Positions 42,449 through 55,135 of a stretch of DNA of 64,000 bases are shown one piece after another. Position 1 is the first letter of the stretch, and every line of letters begins with the position of its first letter. The notes below the pieces were generated by a model, which worked only from the letters and a program-made list of their open reading frames with translations, was not told where the DNA came from and made no database searches. Origin of the DNA: Musa acuminata AAA Group (lineage: Eukaryota > Streptophyta > Magnoliopsida > Zingiberales > Musaceae); contig NC_088337.1 in the NCBI RefSeq assembly GCF_036884655.1, forward strand, positions 30,285,001-30,349,000. Direction: 5' to 3'. Both the position numbers and the translations under genes were made by a program.

Positions 42449-43350
42449 TCATCTTCTTCTTGCGGCTGTTTCTCTTTGGGCATTGAAGTAGACTGCCGCT
42501 ACCGGCAGGCCGAGGCCGTTCTCCTCGGAGAAGTCTCGCGTGCTGAAGTGGTCTCTGGAAGCCGGTGCGTACACGGTCTGCCTTCCTTTCTGCTTGAAGA
42601 GGACAAACACGTACCTGTGGATGCCGATGAAAGGCTTCGGAGCCTCATAGCCGACTATTTCTCTACCTGCAACACCAACAACACTTGGTTGCTTCGTTAA
42701 TGACATTACACATCCCTGTATTAAAGGGGGAATGTTCTTTTAAAGGAGGATCTACTTTTGCTATAAAATGATAATGACAGATTCTTGGATTATGATCTTT
42801 TCTCTCTCTGTAACAACACACTATTCTGTCAACAAAATGATTTATCGTGATGCAGATAGCTTAAAGTGTTAACTCACCAAAAGACACATTAGTTGTGCCG
42901 GGAATGTCGGTAACAATCCTGAAAAGAACTCCACATTAGGCAGCTAAAAATGAACCTAAAAAGCTTTAACAACGAAGGGAACAACTCCACGTGTTGTGCT
43001 GCTAACCAGTGGAGATGTTCTCGTAAGTGCGGATCACTCGGACTCGGAGCATCTGGGTCTGTCAGTATCTACAAATGCTCACAATGTCAACCGTACAGTT
43101 AACTATTTCATTAGATCAAAGCTGGTAGATTCATGCAGGTGGAACATACAAGAGTGTAGAAGCTCCTCATATCATCTCCACCAATCTCCACCCGGGGTTT
43201 TGCACATACAGCAGAAGGCATGAACTCATGGCCATTGTAGACGCGCTTGTTGGGACCGTAAACGACCTCCAGCTTCACGCTAGGGTTGAAAGAATCGAAC
43301 ACATCTCCTATCACTCTCCCCACCGTAAGCGGATCCAACATTCTAGTCAT
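42449..43350 (-). CDS. TFL1/CEN-type PEBP family protein (probable floral repressor)
   Basis: Minus-strand exons 43350-43150 (201 bp), 43068-43007 (62), 42918-42878 (41) and 42666-42449 (218) give 173 residues. Exon sizes 201/62/41 are those of the FT/TFL1 family. The protein has the ligand-pocket [10 protein letters not shown] and GIHR motifs and ends [12 protein letters not shown], a TFL1/CEN/RCN ending. The residue that separates FT (Tyr85) from TFL1 (His88) is His here (HLREHLHW), and Asp in SRDHF matches the TFL1 side. TFL1-like proteins act with FD-type bZIP factors and 14-3-3 proteins to delay flowering and keep meristems indeterminate. The exon-4 external loop reads [14 protein letters not shown], which begins like FT. 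The start MTRMLDPL was chosen for family fit. A TATATA motif on the minus strand near 43470 could be the promoter. Confidence 0.94.
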
Positions 43351-44724
43351 GGAATCAGTGAGTAGGAACTCGAGAGAGCTCCAAGGCTTCCTAACTTCTT
43401 CTAGGTCTAGTGGCTGGTGGAGATGGATCACCAAAGAGAGGTTTGTAGTTGCTGCTACGAAGCAGGTAGGGTATATAAAGTGGAGAAGAGGTGCAAGCTG
43501 GCCATGGAGGTGAAAGGAGACTCTTAGATTCGGAACAAGTCGTCTCTTCCATTTACGGCAAAATTCTTTTCCATGTGGCAAGGTGTCAGAAGGATCGAAG
43601 CCACTGGATATTGGAGCCAATATTTTTGCGAATCTGCAACCTTTTGACTATGATTTCACAAGGAATATAACCCTTTCACATTTGTTAATGATATCTTCTG
43701 CTAAATGGATGCTCATCTTACAAGGTGCTTGTTTCCACACACACAGATTGCATCTTTCTGAGAGAAGGAATCAAGATGAGCTGAACATCCTCGAGCGCAC
43801 ATCTGTATGCCTCTGAGAGGTGAACCCCAGAAAAGGTTCTCTGTCGGCATAGGAAAAGCGGCAAGGAATATTTTCCCGAACCAAGTACAAATTGTCTCAC
43901 AAAATAGTCTTTTGTGGTTCGTGAAGGATATCTTTCTTTACTCACTCGGATTAGGTTCTGATGGAAATGGCAGATAGAGAGTACCATTTACAAGTGTATC
44001 CTCGGTCTTATCAGCTCTGTGGATCTTACCTGGAGTGTCTGTGTTGTGCTGCATCTCTCAGCTTTTCGAACAATACTTCGAAGAAGGTTTGATTGAACTT
44101 GTACTTCGTAAATATACTGGTAGAAGGATGAACTTGTTCTTGGGTCGTCTGCATTGACCCAAGCCTGCAAATATACTGGTAGAAGAATGAACTTGTACTT
44201 CGTAAATATACTTCGAAGAAGGTTTGAATGAACCTTTAAGCCTGCAAAAGTCAACTGCATGCACTTTGTGTTGGATTCGGAACGTTGTCCAACAGGGATC
44301 TCGAATGAGAAGCTGTGGTCAACATTCTTATTCCTCCACTTTCTCCACAGCATCGATCCTTAATTGGCACGTGCTATGAACCCGGTGTACTTCCGCTTTG
44401 TCTTAATTGGCACGTGAACGGCCCGTGCTAGGCCAGATGTGACCCATCGGGGATGCCTGGTTCGAATACGGACGAGCTGTTCCCGTGCTCTGCGATCCCC
44501 GAGGCTTATATGTTAGCGCGTCTACGTGTCAATAAACGATTCGCCAGGGGATCATGAGTATTACGTTTACTCCGTCTTTCTTCTGCCCAAAATGGAGAGC
44601 AGCCGTCGGTTTCTTTCGCTTGCGGTTCCTTCGACGAGGGTTTGGATGCAGGGGATCCCGATGACTGGAAGCGATCGCGTCGATCAGGGTTAGCGCAAGG
44701 TCGAGGGGGGTTTCCTCCGTCTTC
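43351..44724 (-). promoter_or_regulatory. Upstream region of the TFL1-like gene
   Basis: Leader and promoter of the minus-strand PEBP gene and spacer to the next locus. It holds the imperfect repeats at 44075-44248 and no additional gene. Confidence 0.4.
44075..44248. repeat. Interleaved short direct repeats
   Basis: Three segments occur twice: acttcgaagaaggtttga (44075 and 44210), gaacttgtacttcgtaaata (44095 and 44189) and aaatatactggtagaag (44110 and 44169). Aagcctgcaaa also recurs (44161 and 44238). The arrangement is a rearranged local duplication. Confidence 0.85.
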
Positions 44725-45230
44725 GTGTCTTCGATCTCGGGGATGTCGACGACAACGAGGCCTCCGAGCCCGGGCCGAGGCGCCAGCATCGACCGGACCC
44801 CTCTCCTTGGCGTGGCTCATCGGTCCGGGTGGAGTGCCAGCCTCCGTGGCTCCGCCCGGTTCCTACGCCGGACGAGCGGCCGGCGGATGATAAGGGCGCC
44901 ATCGGTGATGGTGCGGGAGATGGCCGCGGAGCATCTGGAGCAGCGCCAGACATCCTGTGGAACCTGACCTTCATAGGCGTTGTTATTGGGGTGCTGATCT
45001 TGAGCTGGCATGAGACACCGTCGATGCCTTTTCGACTGTGGATCTTTGGGTACGTGCTCCAGTGCGTGCTGCATATGGTATGTGTTTGCGTGGGATACCG
45101 GCGAAGGCACCCTCCCGAGGGTGCTGTTGTGGACGTGGAAGTGGGAGGAGGTCGGGCTCAAATTCACCGAGGGCGGTGGAAGAATCTGATGACGATGAGC
45201 AGAACCAAGACGATGATAGGACTAGGTAAC

Positions 45231-47509
45231 AGATCTAAATGCTGCGTTTTACCGATATTCATTAACAACTCGTACAAAATATCAAAAAATGTTCGGTCCC
45301 CTTTTTGTTGTGCACATGCTTGTAGATTTACTATTTATCATGGCAGATTTCTCTTGATTTTTGAATGAATGATGTCCCTATTTTATGTTGGTAATTCTGG
45401 AAATGTGACATTTGTTCTTGATTTAACAAGGATAAATATCTGGTAACTGGCATGATCTTTTATTATTAAGGATCTTTTTATATCAACTAAGGTATCCTTA
45501 TGTTAGGATTTCTTTCTATTAGCATCACACTTGGCCATGAATTTATATCAGTGAACTCAAAGCTTCTGAGAAAGAGCTAGACCACATATGTAAGGCAAAG
45601 GTTTTTATTGTCAATAACAATTGAGGCAAACCATTTGTTCAGAGAGGAAAAGAAAAAAAGAAAAGAAAATCTCAAATATCATTCTTTTATCTGGAATTTT
45701 CTGTCATGAAATCAAAATTCTAAGTTGTTAAGGGTTTTTATATAATTACCATAACCAGACTCAAACCACTCATAATGGGTTAGTGTCTGTCCCTTTTCTC
45801 TGTTGAACAGATATTTTTCACTTGGTTCATACCTCATATAGGTATGAACAGTATTTCAAATCTTGATGTCGATCACAAAGGAAGTTCTATCGGAAGCCAT
45901 TTTAGACGAAGTCAAAAGGAAGCCTTGACTTCTTCGTTCAGTAAAGATTTTTAATTGTAAGCCCTTTTAAAAAATGTTACAATACACAATTTTATAAAGT
46001 TGCTCTAAATTGTAGAGAATTCCTTTTTAAAGATGAGCCTAATTGAACCATATTACCATTACTCAACCAAAATCTTCCCTGATATAACTTTTATCACTGC
46101 CTGGCTTTATGCATAGGTGGCTTTCTTGTATCACCAAAGTGGTTTGAGTTTCTTGTATTGGCTTCTCTTGTTTTTTTCTTTTTCTCTTTTGTTATTGCAT
46201 CCTATAACATATGTTATAGAGAAAGAAATATCTTATGTTTGCTTGCCTGTAGCCATACTATGCTTTGCATGCAACTGTTGCATATGGATCATTTAGTTTT
46301 GGAAAGGGCTTTGATTACATTACCCACCAATTATAAATATGTTCATCTTTTCATTTATGTAGTCACTTTTATAGTTGTGCCCACTTTCAGTTTGCTGAAA
46401 TGGCATGTCTGGATAATGCATTTTTTACTGTATTAAAATTAACTTTTAGTACGTGTATGCATAGGGCAAGTTTTCTTCTGGTTTCAGATACTACAAGCCT
46501 GCAAAGGACAATAATAATGTTTATGAATAATGAATATATTGATTCCTCTGCAGGTTTATTACAACTGTTCTCTCTCTCTCTCTCTCTCTCGATAATAACT
46601 TTCATATGCTTATAGGGGTACAAGATGATTTTAAGTTTGTATGTGTTTATCATAGATACCATGCTTTCTTCTTGCTTCTGTCATCTGTTACACTTTTTGG
46701 TAGTGCCACAAAGCTTTTGAAGCAATTCATTAGACTGAAATTCTACAATCTTGCCAGAATGAATTTATCCTTGGCCACGACAAGCATTGAAAAGTAATCA
46801 TTCAATGTCAGAACTTGCTTCTAACCTTTTATCTGTCGTTTTGATCTGCTTGAAGTTGATGCAAGGATCACTAATGGAAGCCAATCTAAGAGGGGTGTTT
46901 ATTGTAGATGTATATTCTCTAGCTAAAATATGGTTGCACTTTTTGATTCTTTCACACTTTAAGGAGGATACAGGACTTGAGACGAGTTTAGGAAATTGTC
47001 CATATTGAGCTGATCTTATATAACAACAGCCCCATTTATTACTTCCTTTTATGGTACTATCATTTGTTTTCTGGCACTTTCAATAATGACAGCTGAAGTG
47101 GTCTTTATAGTTTCATTGAGGGAAACCTCATCTTATATTAATCTGCTTTGCTATGGGATATGAGTGTCCTCAGTTGAAACTGTCATTCAATATGTTTTTT
47201 TGATGAGTGACGGCTGAGCTACCTTTACATGGGTTAATCCTAGATGTTGCTCTGCATTGGATAACATTTTGCTTTATGGTGACCTTTTCATAAAAAGCTC
47301 AGTGCTTTTATGTATACATTTTGGTTAACTGGTGCTATTTCTAACACTTGACATCCATATGCTTGAAAATTGGTTGGTTAACGTATGAACACATTTGTGA
47401 TTTAAGTGGGATTTTCAATTATATGTTAATATATGGATTCTAGAGATTTTTTTTCACTTTACCTCTCAAGACATGGTAAGGGCTGATGTCATGGATTTGT
47501 GTGCTGCAT
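45231..47509. other. Intron/spacer within the pseudogene
   Basis: T-rich sequence with no recognisable exon. It has a CT microsatellite at about 46569-46590. The missing transmembrane exons of the ligase were looked for here and not found. Confidence 0.45.
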
Positions 47510-47874
47510 TGTCACGGACTTAATTGGTTTCGCCTAAGTCGTGCGGTACCCTTGCGTATCCGTCCGCAAAGGTCAGCCTCCCCGAAGCCTCCCATGGTCC
47601 CTTAAGACCCACAAAAGAGAAAACGGGTTAGAGAAAACGTCTCACTCGGGATCCACAAGCAAACATTTTCGAAAATACTTCATAGACATTGCAAATTACA
47701 AACAAACTTTACAAGCTCTGAACAGTTGCACAACAAAGAATCAAAATGGTTCACTACAGACCGAAAATCTCTCACAAGCGTCCACATGACACAACCTTTA
47801 TTTATAAGCCTAAAGCGGTCATCAAACCCAACTAAAATGGGACTATTATTGTATGTTGTTGCTTTGTGTCAACA
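47510..47874 (-). mobile_element. Probable solo LTR (365 bp)
   Basis: Starts TGTCACGGACTT and ends GTGTCAACA, so both ends are TG...CA. On the minus strand it has a TATA-like stretch (cttataaataaagg). No internal region, primer site or coding sequence adjoins it. The flanking five bases (tgcat, tagtt) do not match, so the boundaries or the solo-LTR reading could be off. Confidence 0.5.
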
Positions 47875-48211
47875 TAGTTCTTTGCTATCATAAGCGCTAG
47901 CATGGAAATTATATGCAATGTGCCATGTTGTCTTGGCGTGAGTATGCTTTATGTTGGGCTTGCATTGCACCTCAAAATATGATTTCTACAATGTCAAGTA
48001 TGATGCATTCATTTCATTTCTTAAACAGGAAGGTGCATCTGAACAAGATATACACCAACTTCCAAAATACAAATTTCATAAGGTTGGAGATTCTGAAAAA
48101 CTCGAGATGTCAGGATCTTCTGGTGGAATCATGACGGAGTGTGGCAGTGATTCACTAGTGCAGCATGTTCTTTTAGCAGAGGATGCTATAAGTTCTATAG
48201 TTTCCTGTTAA

Positions 48212-50389
48212 GTTTTACATTTTTTTTACTTCCTTTTCGCTTTGTGGTTCATTACATGTCGTTATGCTAAATTATGATCTTTAAATTTAGTCTTGATCAG
48301 CATCTGCTTTCCTGTCCTCGTCTGTTTAATGCACTTGTATACCCCCACTGTCATGGTCTTGAAGAAAATTAATTCATTAGATTTTTATATGAACTAGTCC
48401 AATTACATCTTGTATTGATTGTTTCCTTTAATTGAATTTCCATTCCTTTAAATTTATCCTCTTTTATCATAAATTTAATTGTTCTTATATCAATACTTTG
48501 CCTACCATTTCCTCTATTGTAGAATAACTGTTCCTATGCAACAGTTGTGCCTTTCAACAGTTGACCTAAGCATTATCCTTTCTTTTCTTTCTAATCCAAT
48601 GTGGGGCTCCAAGATAAGGGTTTATTGTCAGGGATCCTTGGCACCTAAAGAATTACAAATTATGTGCTTAATCCTTATAACTTCCACATGAATTTTCCAT
48701 GGTTAAGATAGTATTCCGAGTCATGCTAGTTACAGAAAAACAATCAACATAAGATCTTCCATTGTAATGATAAATGATTTAGAACAACTAAAGTATTTGC
48801 TATTCTCAAATAAGAAAATTATTATGATGTCATAAAAAAATGTTTAACGACTTGACAATTGAGTATGATCGCATCAAATCCCGAGATAAAATTTCACAAT
48901 CATAAATCTTAATTAGTGATACCAAAATATATCATAAAATTAACTTTAATAATTGATAATATAATAAATATATATTTAATATTTTTTTTATAAATTATCC
49001 TTTCAACTAATAAATATAAAACGTAAAATATATTTCTTGTTATCGAGATAGTTTACATATATGAAAATACATTGATTTCAAGTTGATCTATTCATATATA
49101 TGTGAGCATATAATTGATTGTCCGTTCCTTTCAAATATCTTATTATTTTCTTTGTAATCTCTTAATATTTTATTAAAAAATAACTCTAATATATATCCAG
49201 TATATCAACTATAAAATTGATATATGATATGGTATAAGCTTGAGTATGTAATAGACGTTCATGTGCAAATACATAATAAATATTTATTTATCTAAATTTT
49301 AAAGTCATTTTAAAAATATTTATTTTGACTAATTTTTTTTATTTTTATCATGTACTGAATAAACTTATATACTAAATCTCTTCTAGACTCAATGAATATA
49401 AGACAATTCTAGTAATCCTTTAGATCTATCCTTGAATATCTCAATACTAATAACATAAAATATCGACTCTTTTCTAATTTCTTGATAATTCAATAAGTTC
49501 TCAACAATATTTTAGTCCATTGATACTTTTTTTTATTACATCATATCTTTTTAAAAATCATTATTTTTCATAACTTATGAAAATAATAAGAAATCTTTTT
49601 GATTCGTATGTTATAATATGATTCTTCTAAATATACCATATAATAATAATAGATAATATATCTTATTTTCCTTTGAGATATTATTAAAACCATTTTTCAG
49701 TCAAGCCTATACCATAAGGCTTTACTAACTTCATATGGCTTTACTGACTTATGAAGTTTCGATAATATTAAAATTTTAATATAATTTTATAAATTACTAA
49801 TTTAAACCATTTTGACCACTATAAAACAAATATAATAACATAAAATATAATTTAAAATATCCTATAAATAATATAACTTTTATTATAATTCATATTCTAT
49901 AAACCTACCACCTTGATAGTTACTAATTAAATAAAACTTGAATTATATATTATATTCATAAATTTTCTTCAATTTAACTTATACTAAAATAATTCAATCA
50001 AAATAAAATAAATAATTATAATATTATTAAATATTAATTAGTAAAGGTAAGCTCTTGAATTCAAATATTTGAGCTAGGCATCGGACCAATTAAGTCCGTC
50101 AAAATCAAAATTAATTAAAATAACAAATAAATAAAAAATTATTTTTTAAAATTTAATCAAAACTTGATTGATCGAATTTAAATTCAATTAAATAATTAAA
50201 ATATAATTATGATCAAATTCGATCAAAATATTTGGTTAAATAAAATATATTAATTAATTTTATAATTAAAATATAAAAAATGTATAATAAAATTATTTAA
50301 TTTATAAAGGGCATATAGCTGAAACGTAAAATTTAAAGGACACATTTATTGAAATTTGATTACAATCACTACAAGAACAAATGAAAATT
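48212..50389. other. Very AT-rich spacer
   Basis: From about 48780 to 50350 the sequence is overwhelmingly A and T with many short runs. No ORF, RNA gene or transposon end is recognised. It may be old decayed transposon or matrix-attachment-like DNA; neither can be shown. Confidence 0.55.
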
Positions 50390-51480
50390 CTCCAACGATT
50401 TGTTCATCACTGCGAGTATAGAAATCTTGGACAAGAACGAGAGAAAGGAAGACTCTCTGCCTTTCCTAAAGAAAACAAAAGATGCCCTGTTCGTCAAAGA
50501 TTTTGGTCACACCTGCGATTTGCAGTGCATGCAACTAAATGACATCCCTCTGTGGTTTTCTTGCATTCCTTCCGCCCCCGCATCTTCTTGGTGGGATCAA
50601 GACTTCAATAATCAAAGATGTAATCAACCCAACCAAAAAGAAAGGAAAAACATAGAATCAATGAACATACAAAAGAATCCATGAAGGAAAACCTCCATAT
50701 CCCACCACTCCTCACCTTCTTGGCTGAAAAGATCGTCATAATCAACGAACAAGCACAATCGAGACCCAAAGCCCTCGTAAGAATACAGCCAAAAACAAAA
50801 AGAACAAAAAAGCCCTAGTAAAATTGGATCGACGAACAAGTCAAATAGTATAAGAAGCAGAATCCTCCAAACCCAAACAAGAGCCAAATCATAAAGGGAA
50901 AGGAAAAAAAAAAATCCGATCGCTGGCTTTGTGGGAGAAAGAATTGTAAACCTCGACCTCGACCTTCTGCAAGATCTACTCCATCACCTTGACCTCGCAA
51001 TCAACAGTGCCGACCTCTTCAAGAATGATCTTGTCGATCAAGAACCTTAATATCGGGTTTCCCCCGGAAGATGGAAGGGAAGCCTTGCGACCGTGCTCTT
51101 TGACGGATCCATTGCGGTCCATCGAAAGGAGCATCATCATTGCGGCTCTGGTTATTGGGAACCAGAGAAACCCAACCCCAAAGAAGGGAAGACGAAGGCG
51201 GTCTGAGAATCTTGGAGGGATCTTTAACAAACCAAAAGGGAGAAGGTGGACGCAGACGAGGGAAACATTGGAAAACACAAACGAGAGTGACCTTTGTGAA
51301 ACTACCGACTGAGAGTGGAGGGAGACCTTTAAAACGGCCTGTGGACCGACGGACTCCGGGCCCACGTGCCTGACAACGGCTGGTTGTTGAGCTGAGTGGA
51401 TTGGATGCACGTACACAGTAACAACGAACTCTGGCGAGGCATATTCCTTTTACTTGCATTGGATCCACATCCGGTCAAAA
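50390..51480 (-). repeat. Local duplication, copy 1 with short ORF
   Basis: Related in order along its length to 53420-54200. Shared landmarks include the left edge with agaaatct and gacaagaacgagagaaaggaagactc, a central minus-strand ORF region, and the right edge cttgcattggatccacatccgg. The minus-strand ORF around 51140-50976 reads MDRNGSVKEHGRK at its start and ends in CEVKVME before TAG. It is not a family I recognise and may be the first exon of a small gene. Confidence 0.65.
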
Positions 51481-53419
51481 TCTGCACAATCACGTTGCGA
51501 CAGAAACAATGGCAAATTCTACGAGCGGTTTCCACATTTTTCAATTTGTCAATGGTGAGCATTTTTCTTTCTGCTAAATTCGTTGGTTTAGAGAATATGT
51601 GAGTATGCATCTATCATATATACTAAGAAAAAAAGCTTGAGGCAAATCAATTCACAGAACTACTTTATTCCAAATAATTAAAGAAAAAAAATGCTGAGCG
51701 CAAGAATTTTGACGTTTCCCAAATAATATTCATGTTTTGAGGCCTTTTTTTTCTTTGGACGCGAGGATGGTACGAACTGTTGTCATTTGTTTAGATAAAT
51801 AGAAACAGAACTGCATTATGAACTTCCCTAGCATCAACAATGAAAGTAAATTCAATTACCGCAAGACATTAGTATTAACGCATGAAACTTTACCCTGAGA
51901 AGTAGGAAAATAACGCATGAAACTTCACAAGTCAGTAAAGCTTATACCATAAGCGCTAGCAGATAAAAATTTGCAATAGGACCGAGATCAGAGGAAAGGA
52001 AGAAGTTTGTCACCTAAAGACAATCATCTACTTGATGACTACCACTTTTTTGCCAGAAAACAAAAACAAAGACTATCTTGCTTCATCTGAAATTTCCTCA
52101 AAAAATAAAAATTTTGCTTGATAAGAACATGAAAGAGAAAAAATTAACTAAGTTCCCCATATGTCTACTGTGCTAACCCTGATTTTTGGTAAACTGACAC
52201 AAAATTTCAAATCTAAGTGGTACAAATTCTAGTCTGTCTAGAACCTGACATATCTATGTACATGTTGCTGTGTATCAAGAGCCTGATATACAAGTTTTAG
52301 TGCCAAAAAGACCAAGGTTTTGGATCTCTAAAACTAGTCCTGATTGGTCTGCTAATCTCAGATGCTTATCAATATTCATTACATAGAGAACAAAATTTGT
52401 TATCTGAGAGTTCCATTCCTATGGTGTTAATCATGACAGCTCATGACCAGACTCCACTTGTTGGAACGCTTAAGTCTTCCAATCCAATAGCATTTTGCAA
52501 TTTAATCAATCTTATGTTCGGTATTTCTCATTGTGATCAAATAACAAAACAAGTATATCATACCTAGCAGTGATAGCACATATCTGCATTGACCATTCAT
52601 AAATTAAAATGATTATTCATGCTAATAGCCACCTACCTAATCTTTTAAATCTTCATTTACCCTTTAATATAATAAATCAAAATAGCAACTCAATTTTGAG
52701 AATTATATATTCAAAATAACTATGAGAAATAGTTAGAATGCTTTTGAAGGAACACTATGAAGCAATGCTCCTCAATATTACATGCAATCATCTTGGGGGA
52801 AATATAAATTCTTTATACAACTCGTACCTGCAGTTTTCCTTCATAGAATAGGGTGTTTGCTTCCAGATATCCAAAATTCCCAAATAACACAGTCATCTAA
52901 TTTGGTAGCACTGATAGAATACACATTATTCATGAATTTGCCTGGTTGTCTTTCTCAAATAATACACTGCAGAAATATTTCTACAATAAACAAATAAAGT
53001 TAACCAATATCTAAATTGAAGAAAAGCACAATGATGTCACAACCAAGAACAGCCACACATATACATGAACTTTAGAAATTGATTTGGATAAGCAGCTTAT
53101 AGCATGGTAAAATTTTAGATTTGATATAGGCAAAACAAGGATTTAAATTTCTATTTATAAAATTGATGCAGGGGGGATAAGATATGTAGTTAGAATCATA
53201 GAAGAACCATGTAAAATTTCTAGGGTAGTAAATATAAAAATGATGCAGATAACCTAGCAAGATTACCAATATATTATTACCATATATCTAACTTATAAAC
53301 AAGAAAGGACGTAGTAACCCCTCTGTAACCATTTTCTCAAGGTTTTGTTCTATTAAAAGAAATTTTCTTTACCAATGTCTTGATTCTATTCTTCGATTTA
53401 CCATTATTTTAACATTTTT
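51481..53419. other. Spacer between duplicated copies
   Basis: AT-rich and without a supported gene. On the minus strand it would be downstream of duplication copy 2 and might hold its intron or 3' part, but no exon is recognisable. Confidence 0.4.
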
Positions 53420-54200
53420 ACAAACCTGCAACAACAAACAAGGCTCTCCGTTCATTGACCATGTGTTCGTCATTGCAAAAGACTAGAAATCTAGGGCGGC
53501 GACAAGAACAAAGGAAGACTCCGTTCTTTCTAAAGAAAACAGAAGGATCTCGTTTGGTTCTTGCAGTCCATGCGTTCCTGCATCTTCTTGGCCGAATCAG
53601 TCATAGTCAATATGTAATATGTACAATAAAAAAGAAAGAAGCCCTAAAGAGTTGAATCAACGAACAAGGAAAAGACTCCAAGAAGCAGAATCTCCAAATC
53701 CAACCACTCCCCCACCTCCTTGCTTAATGAGGCTACCATAATCAAGATGGTAACAGTACAGAAAAAATTGAATCAACGAACAAGGAAAACAATAGAAGAA
53801 GCGGTCTCCCCAAATCCTACCAAGATCGAACAGAGAACGGAACGGGGCAGAAACAATTTGCTAGATCTCATCCATTACCTTGAAATCGCGATCGAGAGTG
53901 TCGTCGATGTCGTGGGTCAAAGATCTGACCTCCTGTTTCTCCAACGATGTGGAGGTGCGTCCTCGTAAGCCGTGCTCTCTGATGGATCCATTGCGGTCCC
54001 TTCGAAAGAGCGCCATTGTTGCTTTGGTAGTTACGGGAGAGAGTGAAAGGCCTCTTTTTGACGTACGGTGGATTTCATTGGGCGCCACGGAAACTGTCTC
54101 AACACTAGCTAGACCTGATGTGATGGGCTCCACGTGTGCATGACAAAGTCCTCTATCTTTACCTTAGAATTATTATACTTGCATTGGATCCCATCCAGGA
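53420..54200 (-). repeat. Local duplication, copy 2 with short ORF
   Basis: The paralogue of 50390-51480. Its minus-strand ORF (54016 to 53861) begins MALFRRDRNGSIREHG and ends DFKVMDEI before TAG, paralleling copy 1. The conserved RNGS and EHG core with diverged remainder suggests coding constraint or simply descent from a common copy. No known domain is seen. Confidence 0.65.
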
Positions 54201-54642
54201 AACTATGAGGTCATAAATATGCCAAAGAAATATCCAAAAAAAATTATTGAAGAATGATATTTATTTGATGCCTCATTCCATCCAAATACGAACATAATTT
54301 TTTTCTACTTGAATCTATCGTCTCCTTTCTCTGCATGTGCAATTAACCTATTCGTGCTTTTCACTTCCTTTGCACGGCTACGATGGCTGAGCTCCACATG
54401 AGAAAGTAACCTAATCACCAGAGCTTCATGCACATAATCCAATCAACAAGTGATAGGAAGAGAGTAGGAAGGGATAGGGCAAAATGCTGCACCAGTGGGC
54501 CAAAGGTTCCAGCATAATAATAAGATCGTCCATTCTCGCACACTGTATCATATCAGTTCATTCTTAATAATCCCGAGATTCAAAAGATGAATTTTTCACC
54601 TATACGATGAAAGACAATGAGGAAGCTATGATGTCCTTGACG
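54201..54642. other. Spacer, no gene seen
   Basis: Spacer DNA between the duplication and the dispersed repeat. Nothing recognised. Confidence 0.5.
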
Positions 54643-55135
54643 GAGAAATAACTTTTGTATATTAACAAATATTAACAGGTCATAACACACAGTGAAATTA
54701 AATGGAACTACAATCAAATAGAACACTAAGATATACGTGAAAAATCTCTTCGAAGGATAAAAATCACGGGACAAACTATAGATATTTCACTATAATAATA
54801 ATGAATATATAAATCTTAATCCCTTACTCAAAACCTTAGTAATAATTATAAGAGAATAATTGGAATACAAGAATCATGTCGCTATGCATAATATTTAAAA
54901 TTTTTATAATTCTTCCCAAGTAATCACAATAAAAATTTATTATAGAATTGATCTAACCTAAAATGAAAGTACTTCTAGATTGAGAATAATCTCTTTATGT
55001 TATCTTTGTCTTTTTCTTTTTTTTCTGTCTTGTTTTTCTCATTTTCTTTAAAATTTCGTAGCTGTCAAAAACGATTATCTTTTTATCTCTTTTTATAGTT
55101 ATCATATCTCTTCTAATATAAATTAAGATTAAATT
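54643..55135. repeat. Dispersed repeat, copy A
   Basis: About 490 bp matching 61148-61635 in the same orientation. Shared blocks include cataacacacag, the cactataataataatgaata block, agagaataattgg and ttataattcttccca. It has no coding capacity. It looks like an LTR or other transposon fragment of unknown family. Confidence 0.85.

Larger units (their letters stand above)
44725..48211 (+). pseudogene. Broken RING E3 ligase pseudogene (At1g12760/At1g63170-like)
   Basis: Three reading frames carry consecutive pieces of one known plant family. Frame one from 44725 has TPLLG, then FLRRTSGRR and SVMVREMAAEHLEQRQ. At about 44945 the homology jumps to another frame: PDILWNLTFIGVV, then FRLWIFGYVLQCVLHMVCVCV. 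Near 45110-45170 it jumps again to AVEESDDDEQNQDDDRT, followed by a splice donor at about 45225. A later exon begins at 48029 with EGASEQDIHQLPKYKF and ends at a stop soon after HVLLAEDA, exactly where the RING should begin. The middle membrane-segment exons and the whole RING are not found. The frameshifts and missing domain make function very unlikely. A probable solo LTR lies inside. Confidence 0.82.

Noticed and set aside
44506..44820. Minus-strand open frame near the pseudogene start
   Set aside because: Antisense of the RING-E3 pseudogene first exon, rich in arginine and proline from GC-rich DNA.
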